A DNA stretch of 49,679 nucleotides from an uncultured Clostridia bacterium (GCA_934154445.1 CAKPGC010000012.1:1-49679), one strand, 5' to 3'; positions 19,439 to 28,004 are shown, numbered from the stretch's first letter. A program made the numbers and translations. Notes: a model not told the origin generated them from the letters alone.

Positions 19439-19603
19439 TCACTCTCTTTCATTATCAATATTTTGAACATTCATATTAGTAATTTTTTGTATTTTTTGTA
19501 TTTCTTGAATTCCTTTCTCTGCGTTTTCTATTCCTTTGTATTCTAAAAAAGTATTTATATCACCTGTATTTTTAAATGCATCCCATGCTATTTTTTTAAT
19601 CAT
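19439..19603 (-). CDS. yqzL: YqzL-like small protein
   Basis: This 54-aa ORF between era and recO begins MIKKIAWDAFKNTGDINTFL and ends NIDNERE. Firmicutes commonly carry the tiny YqzL protein at this position, with a W-x2-F-x2-TG core like the WDAFKNTG seen here. Its function is unknown. GGAGAT lies upstream, somewhat far from the ATG at 19603. The stop is 12 bases before the recO ATG, so the two are probably co-translated. Confidence 0.75.
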   Translation of the reverse strand: MIKKIAWDAFKNTGDINTFLEYKGIENAEKGIQEIQKIQKITNMNVQNIDNERE

Positions 19604-19697
19604 AAGTCTCAATCATCTCCATTCTTAAAGTTTTACCTTTAATTTATCATTTGCATTTTTTGGCATTTTATACTCTATTATTATATTAATTTTTTTA

Positions 19698-20603
19698 CTA
19701 TTTTAATTTAAACTTATTAACAATAGAATCATTATCAAGCCAATCTTTTTTTACTTTTACCCACGTTTTCAAATTTACTTTTAGTCCAAAATTTTGCTCC
19801 ATATCAATTCTGGCAGCTCTTCCTATTTTCTTTAGCATTTCTCCATTTTTTCCAATTATTATGCCCTTATGAGAATCTCTCAAGCAATAAATTGTAGCTT
19901 CTATATCATAAATATCTTCATTTGATTTATTTTTTCTCAAATTCATTTTTTCAACTTCCACATAAATTCCATGTGGTACTTCATCTTGTAATAATTTTAA
20001 TGCTTTTTCACGTATAGTTTCTTCTGCAAGTTGTCTAACTGTTTGATCTGTATACTCTTCTATATCATAATATGCAGGACCAGGTTTTAAGTTCTTTTCT
20101 ATTTCATCTAATATAATATCTCTATATTTTTCTTGGTATGCTGATATTGGAATTACAGATTCAAAATCATATTCTTTACTATAAATTTCTATTAAATTTA
20201 ATAATTTCTCTCTTTTTACCAAATCAATTTTATTAATTACCAATATTGTTTTTCTTTTTGCTTCTTTAATTTTATCTAATATAATTCTATCACCTTTGCC
20301 TATATCTTCACTTGTTGCTTCTATTATAAATAAAATAATGTCAGAATCAGGTATTGTTGCAAAAGATGTTTCTACCATTGTTTGATTTAGTTTGTGTTTT
20401 GGTTTATGAATCCCAGGTGTATCAGTAAATATTATTTGTGAATTTTCTCTATTTACAATTCCTTTTATAGCTGTTCTGGTAGTTTGAACTTTGTTTGCAA
20501 TTGCTGCTACTTTTTCTCCTACTAGTAAATTTATTAATGTAGACTTTCCCACATTTGTTCTTCCTATTATTGTTACAAATCCTGATTTAAATTCTTCTTT
20601 CAT
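19698..20603 (-). CDS. era: GTPase Era
   Basis: Era (301 aa) is an essential GTPase that binds the 3' end of 16S rRNA during 30S maturation. G1 is GRTNVGKSTLINLLVG, G3 is DTPGIHKPKHKLNQ, and G4 is NKIDLV. The C-terminal KH domain includes GIIIGKNGEMLKKIGRAAR. Length is typical. It starts the era-yqzL-recO cluster on the minus strand. Confidence 0.97.
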   Translation of the reverse strand: MKEEFKSGFVTIIGRTNVGKSTLINLLVGEKVAAIANKVQTTRTAIKGIVNRENSQIIFTDTPGIHKPKHKLNQTMVETSFATIPDSDIILFIIEATSEDIGKGDRIILDKIKEAKRKTILVINKIDLVKREKLLNLIEIYSKEYDFESVIPISAYQEKYRDIILDEIEKNLKPGPAYYDIEEYTDQTVRQLAEETIREKALKLLQDEVPHGIYVEVEKMNLRKNKSNEDIYDIEATIYCLRDSHKGIIIGKNGEMLKKIGRAARIDMEQNFGLKVNLKTWVKVKKDWLDNDSIVNKFKLK

Positions 20604-20696
20604 TTCTATCCCCTTTATTTTTCCATTGATTTACATTTCTATTATACACCTTTTTTGTGCTAAATTTGTAGAATTTTTAAAATTTTTTAAAAATTT

Positions 20697-20723
20697 AAAA
20701 AATGTCCTCATAGAGGACATTTT
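20697..20723 (-). terminator. Terminator after the glycosyltransferase
   Basis: Stem AAAATGTCCTC (20699-20709) with GAGGACATTTT (20713-20723) overlaps the stop codon region and is followed by T-rich sequence on the minus strand. Confidence 0.75.
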
Positions 20724-22015
20724 ATGCATAAGCATTTCTTTTTTTGAATGTAAGTAAATTTGATATTTCTTTTTCTGTATTTTTGGCTTTTTTAGTTTTA
20801 TTTGCCCTTTCTTGTTCAATTTCTCTTTTTTGTTTTTCTGCCATTGATTGACAAATAGCTTTTTGATATGCAAAATGTGTATCTTGTGATATTTTACTCC
20901 AATTATATTCATTTCTTACTTTATTTTTTGCTCTTTTCGTTATTTCTGAACATAATTTATGATCATATAATAATTCCAATATAGCATCTGCTATTGAATT
21001 TGAATTTCCACAATATGTTTTCATTCCATTTTCTTTATGCTGTACTATTTCGTTTAATCCTCCTATATCTGATACTACAACGGGATTTTCTGATAGCATT
21101 GCTTCTAAAGCTACTATGCCAAATGGTTCATAGGTACTTGGGAATACTGATATATCTGCTGCTTTATACATTCTTTGTACATCTTTTCCTTTCATATATC
21201 CAGCAAAATATACTTTTTCAGATATACCGTAATGCATTTACTTGTGCTTTTAATTCGTCCATCATTCCGCCTTTTCCACATATTACAAGTTTAGCATCAT
21301 TATATCCATTTAATATTTTAGGCATTGCTGCGATTAAGTGTTGTATACCTTTTTCATATACTAACCTACCCATGAATAATATTATTTTTTCATTATCCAT
21401 TGCAAATTTTCTTCTAAAGTTATAATCTCTTTCTATTCCATTGAATAAGTTCATATTTACACCATTAGGTATTACATTTATTTTTTCATAAGGCAATCCA
21501 AATAATCTTTGTAATTCGTTTTTCATATATTTACTATTTACTATTACTTCTGCTGATTCATAAGTTAACATCCATTCTGTATCATTTATGTATCTTTGTG
21601 TTTCATCATGTATTCCACTGTTTCTTCCAGCTTCAGTCGCATGTATGGTTGCTACTATTGGAATATTATAAGAGTTTTTTAGTGTTTTTGCTGCATAAGC
21701 TACTAGCCAATCATGTGCATGTATTACATCAAACTTTCCTTCTTTAGCTATTATTTCATTAGCTTTAGCAATCATATTAAAATTCATTTGCATTATCCAA
21801 TCTATAAAGTTATTTGGATTTATCATATAATTTCCAACTCTATATACTTTTACACCTTTATCGTCCTCAAAATCAGGTGCATCACCCTCTTTATATGTTA
21901 CTACAGTTACTTCGTGACCATCTTTTAATAAAGTTCTTGACAAATCATATACTACTCTTGATATACCTCCAACTACTCTTGGTGGATATTCCCATGTTAA
22001 CATTAATATTTTCAT
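20722..22015 (-). CDS. GT4-family glycosyltransferase (glycogen synthase-like), interrupted by a +1 frame change
   Basis: The GT-B fold enzyme starts MKILMLTWEYPPRVVGGI, as in GT4 bacterial glycogen synthases. The N-domain has HAHDWLVAYAAK and the nucleotide-sugar domain has FMGRLVYEKGIQHLI. The zero frame stops at 21218 after VNALRYI. Skipping the C of an in-frame CGG at 21227-21229 gives NALGISEKVYFAGYM and then the donor-binding FPSTYEPFGIVALEAM motif, to a C-terminus at 20722 (430 aa in total). Start at 22015 is favoured by AAGGGG 8 bases upstream over an ATG two codons earlier. Without the shift the catalytic EPFGIV-x-LEA region would be missing. The substrate is not settled by sequence. 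Confidence 0.85.
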
Positions 22016-22131
22016 TAACATTGCCCCTTTTCTTCGACTATTTTCTTTTGTTTTTGACATTTTTTACTTGATATATTGTATACAAATTTTTTTAAATTGT
22101 AAATAACTTTAATAAAAATAATTTAAAAAAA

Positions 22132-22159
22132 TGAGAAAAAAGTTTTTTCTTTTTTCTCA
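22132..22159 (-). terminator. Terminator of the rplU-rpmA operon
   Basis: An 11-bp stem, TGAGAAAAAAG (22132-22142) with CTTTTTTCTCA (22149-22159), is followed on the minus strand by a run of seven T. Confidence 0.8.
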
Positions 22160-22166
22160 CTTTTAA

Positions 22167-22427
22167 TTATGCTTCTACTGGGTAAACACTAACTTGTTTT
22201 TTGTCTTTACCTTTTCTTTCAAATTTTACAGTACCATCTACTACTGCATATAATGTATCATCGCTACCTTTTTTTACGTTAACTCCTGGATACACTCTTG
22301 TTCCTCTTTGTCTAACTAATATGTTACCAGCTAAAACAAATTGTCCATCTGCTCTTTTTACTCCAAGACGTTTTGATTCACTCTCACGACCATTGTGTGA
22401 ACTACCTTGACCTTTTTTATGAGCCAT
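22167..22427 (-). CDS. rpmA: 50S ribosomal protein L27
   Basis: L27 (86 aa) reaches the peptidyl-transferase centre with its N-terminus. The sequence starts MAHKKGQGSSHNGRESESKR and continues RLGVKRADGQ, a complete L27. GAGGAGTGAG sets the ATG. It lacks the short N-terminal extension (FF-type cleavage site) found in most Firmicute L27 proteins, and no gene for the Prp processing protease lies between rplU and rpmA, where it usually sits. Confidence 0.97.
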   Translation of the reverse strand: MAHKKGQGSSHNGRESESKRLGVKRADGQFVLAGNILVRQRGTRVYPGVNVKKGSDDTLYAVVDGTVKFERKGKDKKQVSVYPVEA

Positions 22428-22514
22428 CTATCTCACTCCTCTCGGTTTTTATTTTTTATATATTTTCTCTTAATTAAAATCTTTTTAATTAATTATATGT
22501 AGAATTTATTGTAA

Positions 22515-22871
22515 TTAAGCTTCTACTTTTTCTTCAGCTTTTGCTGTAGTTTTCTTTGCTGCTGTTTTTATAGTAGTTATTTCTACTTTAGTATATGGTT
22601 GTCTATGTCCTTGTTTTCTTCTATAGTTCTTTTTAGCTTTCATTTTGAAAACAATGATCTTTTTACCTTTACCGTGTGAAACTACTTTTCCTTCAACTTT
22701 TACACCTTTAACATAAGGATTTCCAACTTGTACTTTTCCTTCTTCTGATACTAATATTACTTTATCAAAAGTAACTTTTTTTCCTTCTTCAGCATCTAGT
22801 TTTTCGAAAAATACTACATCACCTTCTGCTACTTTGTATTGTTTTCCACAACTTTCAATTACTGCGTACAT
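22515..22871 (-). CDS. rplU: 50S ribosomal protein L21
   Basis: L21 (118 aa) binds 23S rRNA in the large subunit. MYAVIESCGKQYKVAEGDV, the KVILVSEEG strand and KKNYRRKQGHRQPYT are diagnostic. The C-terminus carries an Ala/Lys extension (KTAAKKTTAKAEEKVEA). AGGGAGGTG precedes the ATG. It heads a two-gene operon with rpmA behind a structured leader. Confidence 0.97.
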   Translation of the reverse strand: MYAVIESCGKQYKVAEGDVVFFEKLDAEEGKKVTFDKVILVSEEGKVQVGNPYVKGVKVEGKVVSHGKGKKIIVFKMKAKKNYRRKQGHRQPYTKVEITTIKTAAKKTTAKAEEKVEA

Positions 22872-23030
22872 TAAAAATGCACCTCCCTTATTTGTATACT
22901 CGCTAATCCATTTGCTTTACTTGTTATAAAATAATGATTTTAAAAACATTATTTTACAAAAAACTAAGGTAACTAAAATCTGTTTAGTATTTATAAACCT
23001 TGACTAAGCGGATTACAGTTACCTATTTTA
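22872..23030 (-). ncRNA. L21-type ribosomal protein leader
   Basis: Upstream of rplU the minus-strand transcript forms a closing stem AGGTAACT/AGTTACCT (23017-23024 with 22967-22974) around AATCCGC and AGTCAAGG segments, the layout of Firmicute L21 leaders. A second perfect 10-bp stem (22927-22936 with 22947-22956) lies nearer the gene and could act as the regulatory switch. Such leaders let ribosomal protein repress its own operon. The family assignment is by shape and position, not by covariance search. Confidence 0.6.
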
Positions 23031-23098
23031 TCATTTTTGTTTTTAAATGTCAACTATTTTACAATATTTTTTATGAATAAGTATGTGTCAACTAAATG

Positions 23099-23124
23099 TA
23101 GGCAACTTTTTTATTTTTTGCCTA
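23099..23124. repeat. Short inverted repeat, weak terminator
   Basis: TAGGCAA (23099-23105) pairs with TTGCCTA (23118-23124) around an A/T loop, downstream of the lectin-fold gene. No T run follows on the minus strand. Confidence 0.35.
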
Positions 23125-23141
23125 TACCTATTTATTTAGAA

Positions 23142-23174
23142 TTCTTTGTATATTAAAGTACTACAAACAAAGAA
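23142..23174. repeat. Inverted repeat spanning the 3' end of the variable region
   Basis: TTCTTTGT (23142-23149) pairs with ACAAAGAA (23167-23174), bracketing the stop codon of the lectin-fold gene. Diversity-generating retroelement targets often have a hairpin just past the variable region; this may be one. Confidence 0.35.
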
Positions 23175-25275
23175 CTACGCGGAACGAACTGTTGCTGTAA
23201 GAAGAGGCAATGCCGCAATTGAAAGAAAACACACCCGTGTCAGAACTATTGCAATAGCCCCCACGTGAGAAGAAAGGGTAACTAGCCACAGGGAAGCCAG
23301 AGTGCACGCTGTTTCCTGTGCCATTATTCCATGATGTAGTACCTGTATAACTTGTTGTTGTTTCGTAAATTGCATCACCTTTTTTGATAGTGTTACCTGT
23401 TCCTAGAAGATTATAACTATTTTCTCGTGATGTTCCTGATGCTGTATATACTGTTTTATATTTTGTACTTGTAGACTGTTCATCACCACTTCCATATAAA
23501 TCTCCTGATACTGTTCCTCCATTAGTTGATAAATCAGAAGCACTACTTCCGTAATTCACGTATGATGCTACATATTCCCAAGAACCACCTCTTAAATCAT
23601 ATACTCCATAAGGATTATTTGTTGTACTTTGTCCGTAATTTGTACTATATATATTTGCTTGTGTATTTGTTCCTCCTGTATAATAACTGCTTGAATCATT
23701 TTTTGCTACATCATATCCATTCATGCCATACTTACTATATGCTAAATATACTGTTGCTCCCCATTCACTATTTTTTGCCATGTGACTTCCTAAAGTTTCT
23801 GCTGATATACTTTCACCAAATGTTGCTGATTTTGCAAATTTATATTGCTGATTTATTGTCATACTTCTTAAAGCAGACATTCCTGGTTTTACTGATAATG
23901 TTCCTGTGCCTGTAGAACTTGAATAACTACCTGTTGCCTCGAATTTTCCTACCCATATTCCAGAAAGTTCACTGTCCCAGCCTCCATTATTTACATTATT
24001 TACAAATGCTGGATGTACTAACCAATTTGTTGTTCCTGCTCCTTGTGCTGTCGGATCTGTTGTTATTGTTCCACTATCAGTTGAATTTAAAAATATATTT
24101 TGACCATTTTCGTATTTTACAAATGCTACATCTATTTTTCCATACTGTGTTTTATTTGTTGTGATTGTTGTATAATTGCTATTTGTATAATATGTTATTT
24201 TATATGCATATCTTGGAATCCATACAAACATACTTCCATCTGATGTTATTGCATTTGCCCACTTATTTGTTGTATTTGCTCCACTTGGTAATTCTAAATT
24301 ATATTTTATTGGTGTCATTTGTCCCACTAATTTTGGTACATTTACTGTATTTCCATTATAACTATACCAACTTGAATCTGTTTTTGTTGTTTTTACCCAA
24401 CTTGTTGGTGCTTTTACTCCCTCTGCTACTGTTATATTTATTGTTCCTGTTACTCCCGAACTTTTTCCAGTTGCTGTTATTGTTGTATTTCCTACTGCTA
24501 CTCCTGTAACCACTCCACTATTACTTACAGTTGCAACGCTTTCTTTGCTTGAAGAAAACTCTATTTTTTCAATTTCTCCACTTGATGGTTCTGTTTCAAC
24601 AGTTAATTGTAATGTGTTTTCTTCTTTTACAGTTGTAGAACTTGCTGAAAGTGTTATTCTTGTTACTTTTTGCACTATTGTAACTTCACAAGTTGCCTCA
24701 TAACTTCCACATTTTGCTTTTATTGTCGCTGTTCCTGAGTTTCCTACTGCGGTTACTGTTCCATTATTTACAGTTACTAAACTATCATTTGAACTTTCCC
24801 AAGTAATTGTTCCTGTTACTCCTTCTGTTAATGTTGCATTTATCGTTTCTGTTTCTCCTGTTATAATTTTTAATTTTGTTGCTGATAATGATATACCATT
24901 TACTTCTTCTATTGTTCCATCTTCTTTTATTTGAAATCTAAATTCTTTTGCTGTAACTGTCCATGGTAAGTCATCACCTTCTCCTTTACTTTCTATGTTT
25001 AAACCATTTATTTTTTTTAGCTCTGTTTCTAATATATTAATATCTATACTAGCATCTAAATTATCATTTATTCTTGAAGTAACTACCGCAAGTTCGATTT
25101 GTTCTTTTATGCTTGCTTTTTCACTTTGTATTTTAGCACTTTGAGCTTTTCCCATTATCTTATTCTCTCCTGTCAGTGTTGCAATTGTTATCCCTACAAG
25201 TATTAGAAGTACAATTATTGTAATTATCAAAGCTATTAGTGTTATTCCTTTGTTTCCTTTTAAAATATTTTTCAT
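23161..25275 (-). CDS. Prepilin-like, Ig-domain, C-type-lectin-fold protein; likely DGR variable protein
   Basis: The 704-aa secreted protein has an N-terminal type IV prepilin-like segment, KGITLIALIITIIVLLILVG, then a helical stalk. Two BIG_2-type Ig domains follow (about residues 130-285, with SSNDSLVTVNN and GVVTGVAVGNTTITATG). The C-terminal half (about 290-704) is a formylglycine-generating-enzyme/C-type-lectin fold with NSEWGATVYLAYSKYG and GVYDLRGGSWEYVASYV. The last 55 residues (RGGYCNSSDTGVFSF ... FRVVLCL) resemble variable regions of diversity-generating retroelements. Their DNA (23161-23330) is clearly GC-richer than the rest and full of NNY codons, as expected from adenine mutagenesis of AAY codons. 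No reverse transcriptase or template repeat is in the window, so mutagenesis would act from elsewhere. It lies 14 bases after tktN. Confidence 0.7.
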   Translation of the reverse strand: MKNILKGNKGITLIALIITIIVLLILVGITIATLTGENKIMGKAQSAKIQSEKASIKEQIELAVVTSRINDNLDASIDINILETELKKINGLNIESKGEGDDLPWTVTAKEFRFQIKEDGTIEEVNGISLSATKLKIITGETETINATLTEGVTGTITWESSNDSLVTVNNGTVTAVGNSGTATIKAKCGSYEATCEVTIVQKVTRITLSASSTTVKEENTLQLTVETEPSSGEIEKIEFSSSKESVATVSNSGVVTGVAVGNTTITATGKSSGVTGTINITVAEGVKAPTSWVKTTKTDSSWYSYNGNTVNVPKLVGQMTPIKYNLELPSGANTTNKWANAITSDGSMFVWIPRYAYKITYYTNSNYTTITTNKTQYGKIDVAFVKYENGQNIFLNSTDSGTITTDPTAQGAGTTNWLVHPAFVNNVNNGGWDSELSGIWVGKFEATGSYSSSTGTGTLSVKPGMSALRSMTINQQYKFAKSATFGESISAETLGSHMAKNSEWGATVYLAYSKYGMNGYDVAKNDSSSYYTGGTNTQANIYSTNYGQSTTNNPYGVYDLRGGSWEYVASYVNYGSSASDLSTNGGTVSGDLYGSGDEQSTSTKYKTVYTASGTSRENSYNLLGTGNTIKKGDAIYETTTSYTGTTSWNNGTGNSVHSGFPVASYPFFSRGGYCNSSDTGVFSFNCGIASSYSNSSFRVVLCL

Positions 25276-25289
25276 TTGTTTTCCCCCTA

Positions 25290-26111
25290 TTATTTTAATT
25301 CTTCCATAGCTTCTTTATATTGTTCTTCATTTGGTGCTTTTCCATGCCATTCAGCTTTATTTTCCATAAAAGATACACCTTTTCCTTTTATAGTCTTAGC
25401 AATTATACAAACAGGTTTATCCTTAATATTTCTAGCAACATCAAAAGCATCCATAATCTCTTGTAAATTATGTCCATCTATATTTATAACTTGGAATCCA
25501 AAGTCTTTAAACTTTTCGTCTATCGGATAAGAACTCATCACTTCTTCAATAGTTCCGTCTATTTGAAGGTTATTATTATCAACTATCACACATAAATTAT
25601 CTAATTTATATTTTGATGAAGCCATTGCTGCTTCCCATACTTGTCCTTCTTCTATTTCACCATCACCCATAATGCAATAAACTCTATAATCTTTTTTGTC
25701 TAATTTTCCGGCAATAGCCATTCCATTTGCAACAGATAACCCTTGTCCTAATGACCCTGTTGTCATATCAACTCCAGGTATTTTATTCATATCCGGATGT
25801 CCTTGTAATCTACTTTCTATTTTTCTTAATGTTTGTAATTCTTCTACATCAAAAAATCCTCTATTTGCCAAAGATGAATATAATGCAGGAGCACAATGTC
25901 CTTTTGACAAAACTAATCTATCTCTATTTTCATCTTTCAGATTTTGTGGATCAATATTCATTTCATAAAAATATAAAACTGTCATTATATCTGCAATTGA
26001 TAATGAGCCTCCTGGATGTCCGGATTTTCCATTATATACTGCCTCGATAATTCCCCTTCTAATTTTTTTTGCGATTACTTCCAATTGTCCTATATCTCTT
26101 ACTTTTTCCAT
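25290..26111 (-). CDS. Transketolase, N-terminal subunit
   Basis: This is the split-transketolase N-half (273 aa), which binds thiamine diphosphate. It has SGHPGGSLSIADIMTVLYF, then TGSLGQGLSVANGMAIAG and the ThDP motif GDGEIEEGQVWEA through DNNNLQIDG. The start at 26111 is used because AAAGGAAA lies in front of it. The C-terminal subunit normally follows in the same operon; here the next gene is the lectin-fold surface protein, so tktC must be elsewhere or lost. The enzyme moves two-carbon units in the pentose phosphate pathway. Confidence 0.9.
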   Translation of the reverse strand: MEKVRDIGQLEVIAKKIRRGIIEAVYNGKSGHPGGSLSIADIMTVLYFYEMNIDPQNLKDENRDRLVLSKGHCAPALYSSLANRGFFDVEELQTLRKIESRLQGHPDMNKIPGVDMTTGSLGQGLSVANGMAIAGKLDKKDYRVYCIMGDGEIEEGQVWEAAMASSKYKLDNLCVIVDNNNLQIDGTIEEVMSSYPIDEKFKDFGFQVINIDGHNLQEIMDAFDVARNIKDKPVCIIAKTIKGKGVSFMENKAEWHGKAPNEEQYKEAMEELK

Positions 26112-26223
26112 ACTTTTTCCTTTCATCAATTTGTTCAATAAAACACAATCTTTTATTTATTGTATATATATATATTGTTTTTTTCAAGTTTTGTAATATA
26201 AATATCAAATAAAAATAATATTA

Positions 26224-26251
26224 TTGTAACATATTTATTATTTTATATACT
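26224..26251 (+). promoter_or_regulatory. Possible dipeptidase promoter
   Basis: TTGTAA (26224-26229) and TATACT (26246-26251) are 16 bases apart, upstream of the M20 dipeptidase gene. The A/T-rich context lowers confidence. Confidence 0.35.
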
Positions 26252-26298
26252 ATCTTTTTGCGTTATATGATATAGTGGTTTTAAGGAGTGAAAATTAT

Positions 26299-27714
26299 AT
26301 GTTTAAAAATTATATCAACGAATATGATCTTATTAAAAATTTACAAGAATTAATCAGAATACCTAGTATACACGAAGAATCTAATAATCCCGATGAACCA
26401 TTTGGTAAAAATACTGTAAATGCACTTGAATACGCTTTGAATTTAGGTAAAAAGCTTGGATTCAAAACAAAAAATATTGATGGTTATTGTGGTTATATTG
26501 AATTTGGAAAAGGTCCTAAATTAATTGGAATTGTAGGACATTTAGATGTTGTCCCAGAAGGTGAAAATTGGACATATCCTCCATTTGAAGCACATATTGA
26601 GGACAATAAAATTTATGGTAGAGGTGCTATTGACGATAAAGGTCCTGTTATGGCAAGTTTATATGCTATGAAAACAGTTATGTACTATTGCTCTGAAAAT
26701 AATATTTCTATAAATAAGAGAGTACGATTAATTTTAGGTCTAAATGAAGAAAGAGACTGGAAATGTATTGAATATTACAAAAAACATGAAGAAATTCCTT
26801 CTATTGGTTTTAGTCCTGATGCTGATTTTCCTTGTATATATGCAGAAAAAGGTCTTATTTCTCCATTTTTAATTATGAATTATTCTAATTACAAAAGCAA
26901 AGATATTGTTTTAAGTGATATAGATTGCAATAATAATCCGTTAAATGTTGTACCTAAATATTGTAGCTGTATAATTTCTGTTAAGAATAATATTGACATT
27001 AATGATGTTGTTTCTTTTGTAAGAAATATTATTAATGAATTATCTTTTAAAATTGATATTGAAATTTTAAATAATACTCAAATAAAGCTAATATCTCATG
27101 GTGTTCAAGCACATGCTGCTCATCCTGATTTAGGTAAAAATGCAATATCCCCTTTAATTATTGTTTTAGATAAATTATTTAAAAATTATAATATTGTTAT
27201 ACCTTTATTTGATTTATTTACTCAATATATTGGTCTTGATTATAATGGAAATAAATTAGAAATTAATGTTCCTGATGAGTCTGGCTCACTTACTTTGAAT
27301 GTTGGTAATTTTCATTTTAAAAATGAAGAATTAAAAATTGGATTTAATTTAAGAGTTCCTATTAATACTACTTTTGATTTTATTGAAAATGGATTTATTA
27401 ATATTTGTAAAAATTTTGATGGTATCTATTGTGAGTTTACAGGTAAAAAGTCTCCTCTGTATGTTTCTAAAGACTCTTATTTAGTAAAAACTCTTTGCAA
27501 AATTTATAATGAAGTTACAAGTTCAAATGCTGAGCCTATTGCTATTGGTGGTGCTACTTATGCTCGTGCTTTTGACAATTTTGTTTCTTTCGGAGCAAAT
27601 TTACCTGGTCAAAAAGATATGTGTCATCAGACTGATGAGTTTATTTCAATTGACAATTTGATGCTTTCTTATAAAATTTATTGCAAAGCCATTTATGAAC
27701 TTTTAATGGAATAA
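26299..27714 (+). CDS. pepV: M20-family dipeptidase, PepV-like
   Basis: The 471-aa cytosolic zinc aminopeptidase cleaves dipeptides. Zinc and catalytic residues appear in VGHLDVVPEG (His-x-Asp), GAIDDKGPVMASLYAMK (metal Asp), and GLNEERDWKCIEYY (Glu-Glu pair). PSIGFSPDADFPCIYAEKG is typical of PepV. The lid domain and the C-terminal IGGATYARAFDN with a late CHQTDEF His complete the family pattern. AAGGAGTG sets the ATG at 26299 rather than an in-frame codon upstream. Confidence 0.9.
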   Translation: MFKNYINEYDLIKNLQELIRIPSIHEESNNPDEPFGKNTVNALEYALNLGKKLGFKTKNIDGYCGYIEFGKGPKLIGIVGHLDVVPEGENWTYPPFEAHIEDNKIYGRGAIDDKGPVMASLYAMKTVMYYCSENNISINKRVRLILGLNEERDWKCIEYYKKHEEIPSIGFSPDADFPCIYAEKGLISPFLIMNYSNYKSKDIVLSDIDCNNNPLNVVPKYCSCIISVKNNIDINDVVSFVRNIINELSFKIDIEILNNTQIKLISHGVQAHAAHPDLGKNAISPLIIVLDKLFKNYNIVIPLFDLFTQYIGLDYNGNKLEINVPDESGSLTLNVGNFHFKNEELKIGFNLRVPINTTFDFIENGFINICKNFDGIYCEFTGKKSPLYVSKDSYLVKTLCKIYNEVTSSNAEPIAIGGATYARAFDNFVSFGANLPGQKDMCHQTDEFISIDNLMLSYKIYCKAIYELLME

Positions 27715-27743
27715 TTGATTTTAACAGAAAATTATGATATAAT
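27715..27743 (+). promoter_or_regulatory. Promoter of small gene at 27775
   Basis: TTGATT (27715-27720) and TATAAT (27738-27743) are spaced by 17 bases, immediately after the pepV stop. Confidence 0.6.
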
Positions 27744-27774
27744 TAAAATTATCAACTATAAAGGAGGACACCTT

Positions 27775-27987
27775 ATGTATTACGGGAATCTTGAACTTAG
27801 AACATGCAGTAGCTCAGGCGACAATCTTCGGGTTTCGTTTGAGAACTTATTATCAATCGCAATTCATAGTGATGAAATAATAAAGGAAGCTGTGAATTTG
27901 GGTGGAACTATCGTAAATGAATCACTTATCTTATTTCCCACCTCAACAAGTTTATTAAAACTTGTAAGTTTCATAACAATTTTATAG
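27775..27987 (+). CDS. Small protein of unknown function
   Basis: This 70-aa ORF (MYYGNLELRTCSSSGDNL...) has a complete promoter, a very strong ribosome site (AAAGGAGG, 5 bases before the ATG), and a terminator after it. That is good support for a real transcript. The protein shows no motif I recognise. Base use is less AT-rich than its neighbours, with CGG, GGG and CGT-type strings, which suggests recent acquisition or an overlapping RNA function. It contains one in-frame CGG at codon 19 (27829-27831). Confidence 0.5.
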   Translation: MYYGNLELRTCSSSGDNLRVSFENLLSIAIHSDEIIKEAVNLGGTIVNESLILFPTSTSLLKLVSFITIL

Positions 27988-28004
27988 TTCTAGATATGCC
28001 TCAA

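Noticed and set aside
20631..20912. Lys-rich minus-strand ORF overlapping the glycosyltransferase end
   Set aside because: It is another frame of the glycosyltransferase C-terminus and terminator.
2007..21229. Random sequencing errors as the cause of the four frame changes
   Set aside because: All four are the same event (an extra C before GGA/GGT), none is in a homopolymer, and TCC/ACC strings elsewhere are unaffected. A systematic artefact cannot be fully excluded without reads.
2007..21229. P-site slippage (CTT-type) as the frameshift mechanism
   Set aside because: Preceding codons are CAG, CTT, ATA and TTA; re-pairing +1 is poor for most, so a common slippery codon is not supported.
2007..21229. 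Simple reassignment of CGG to another amino acid
   Set aside because: No single zero-frame amino acid rescues the four genes; stops follow within a few codons in two of them and homology resumes only in +1.
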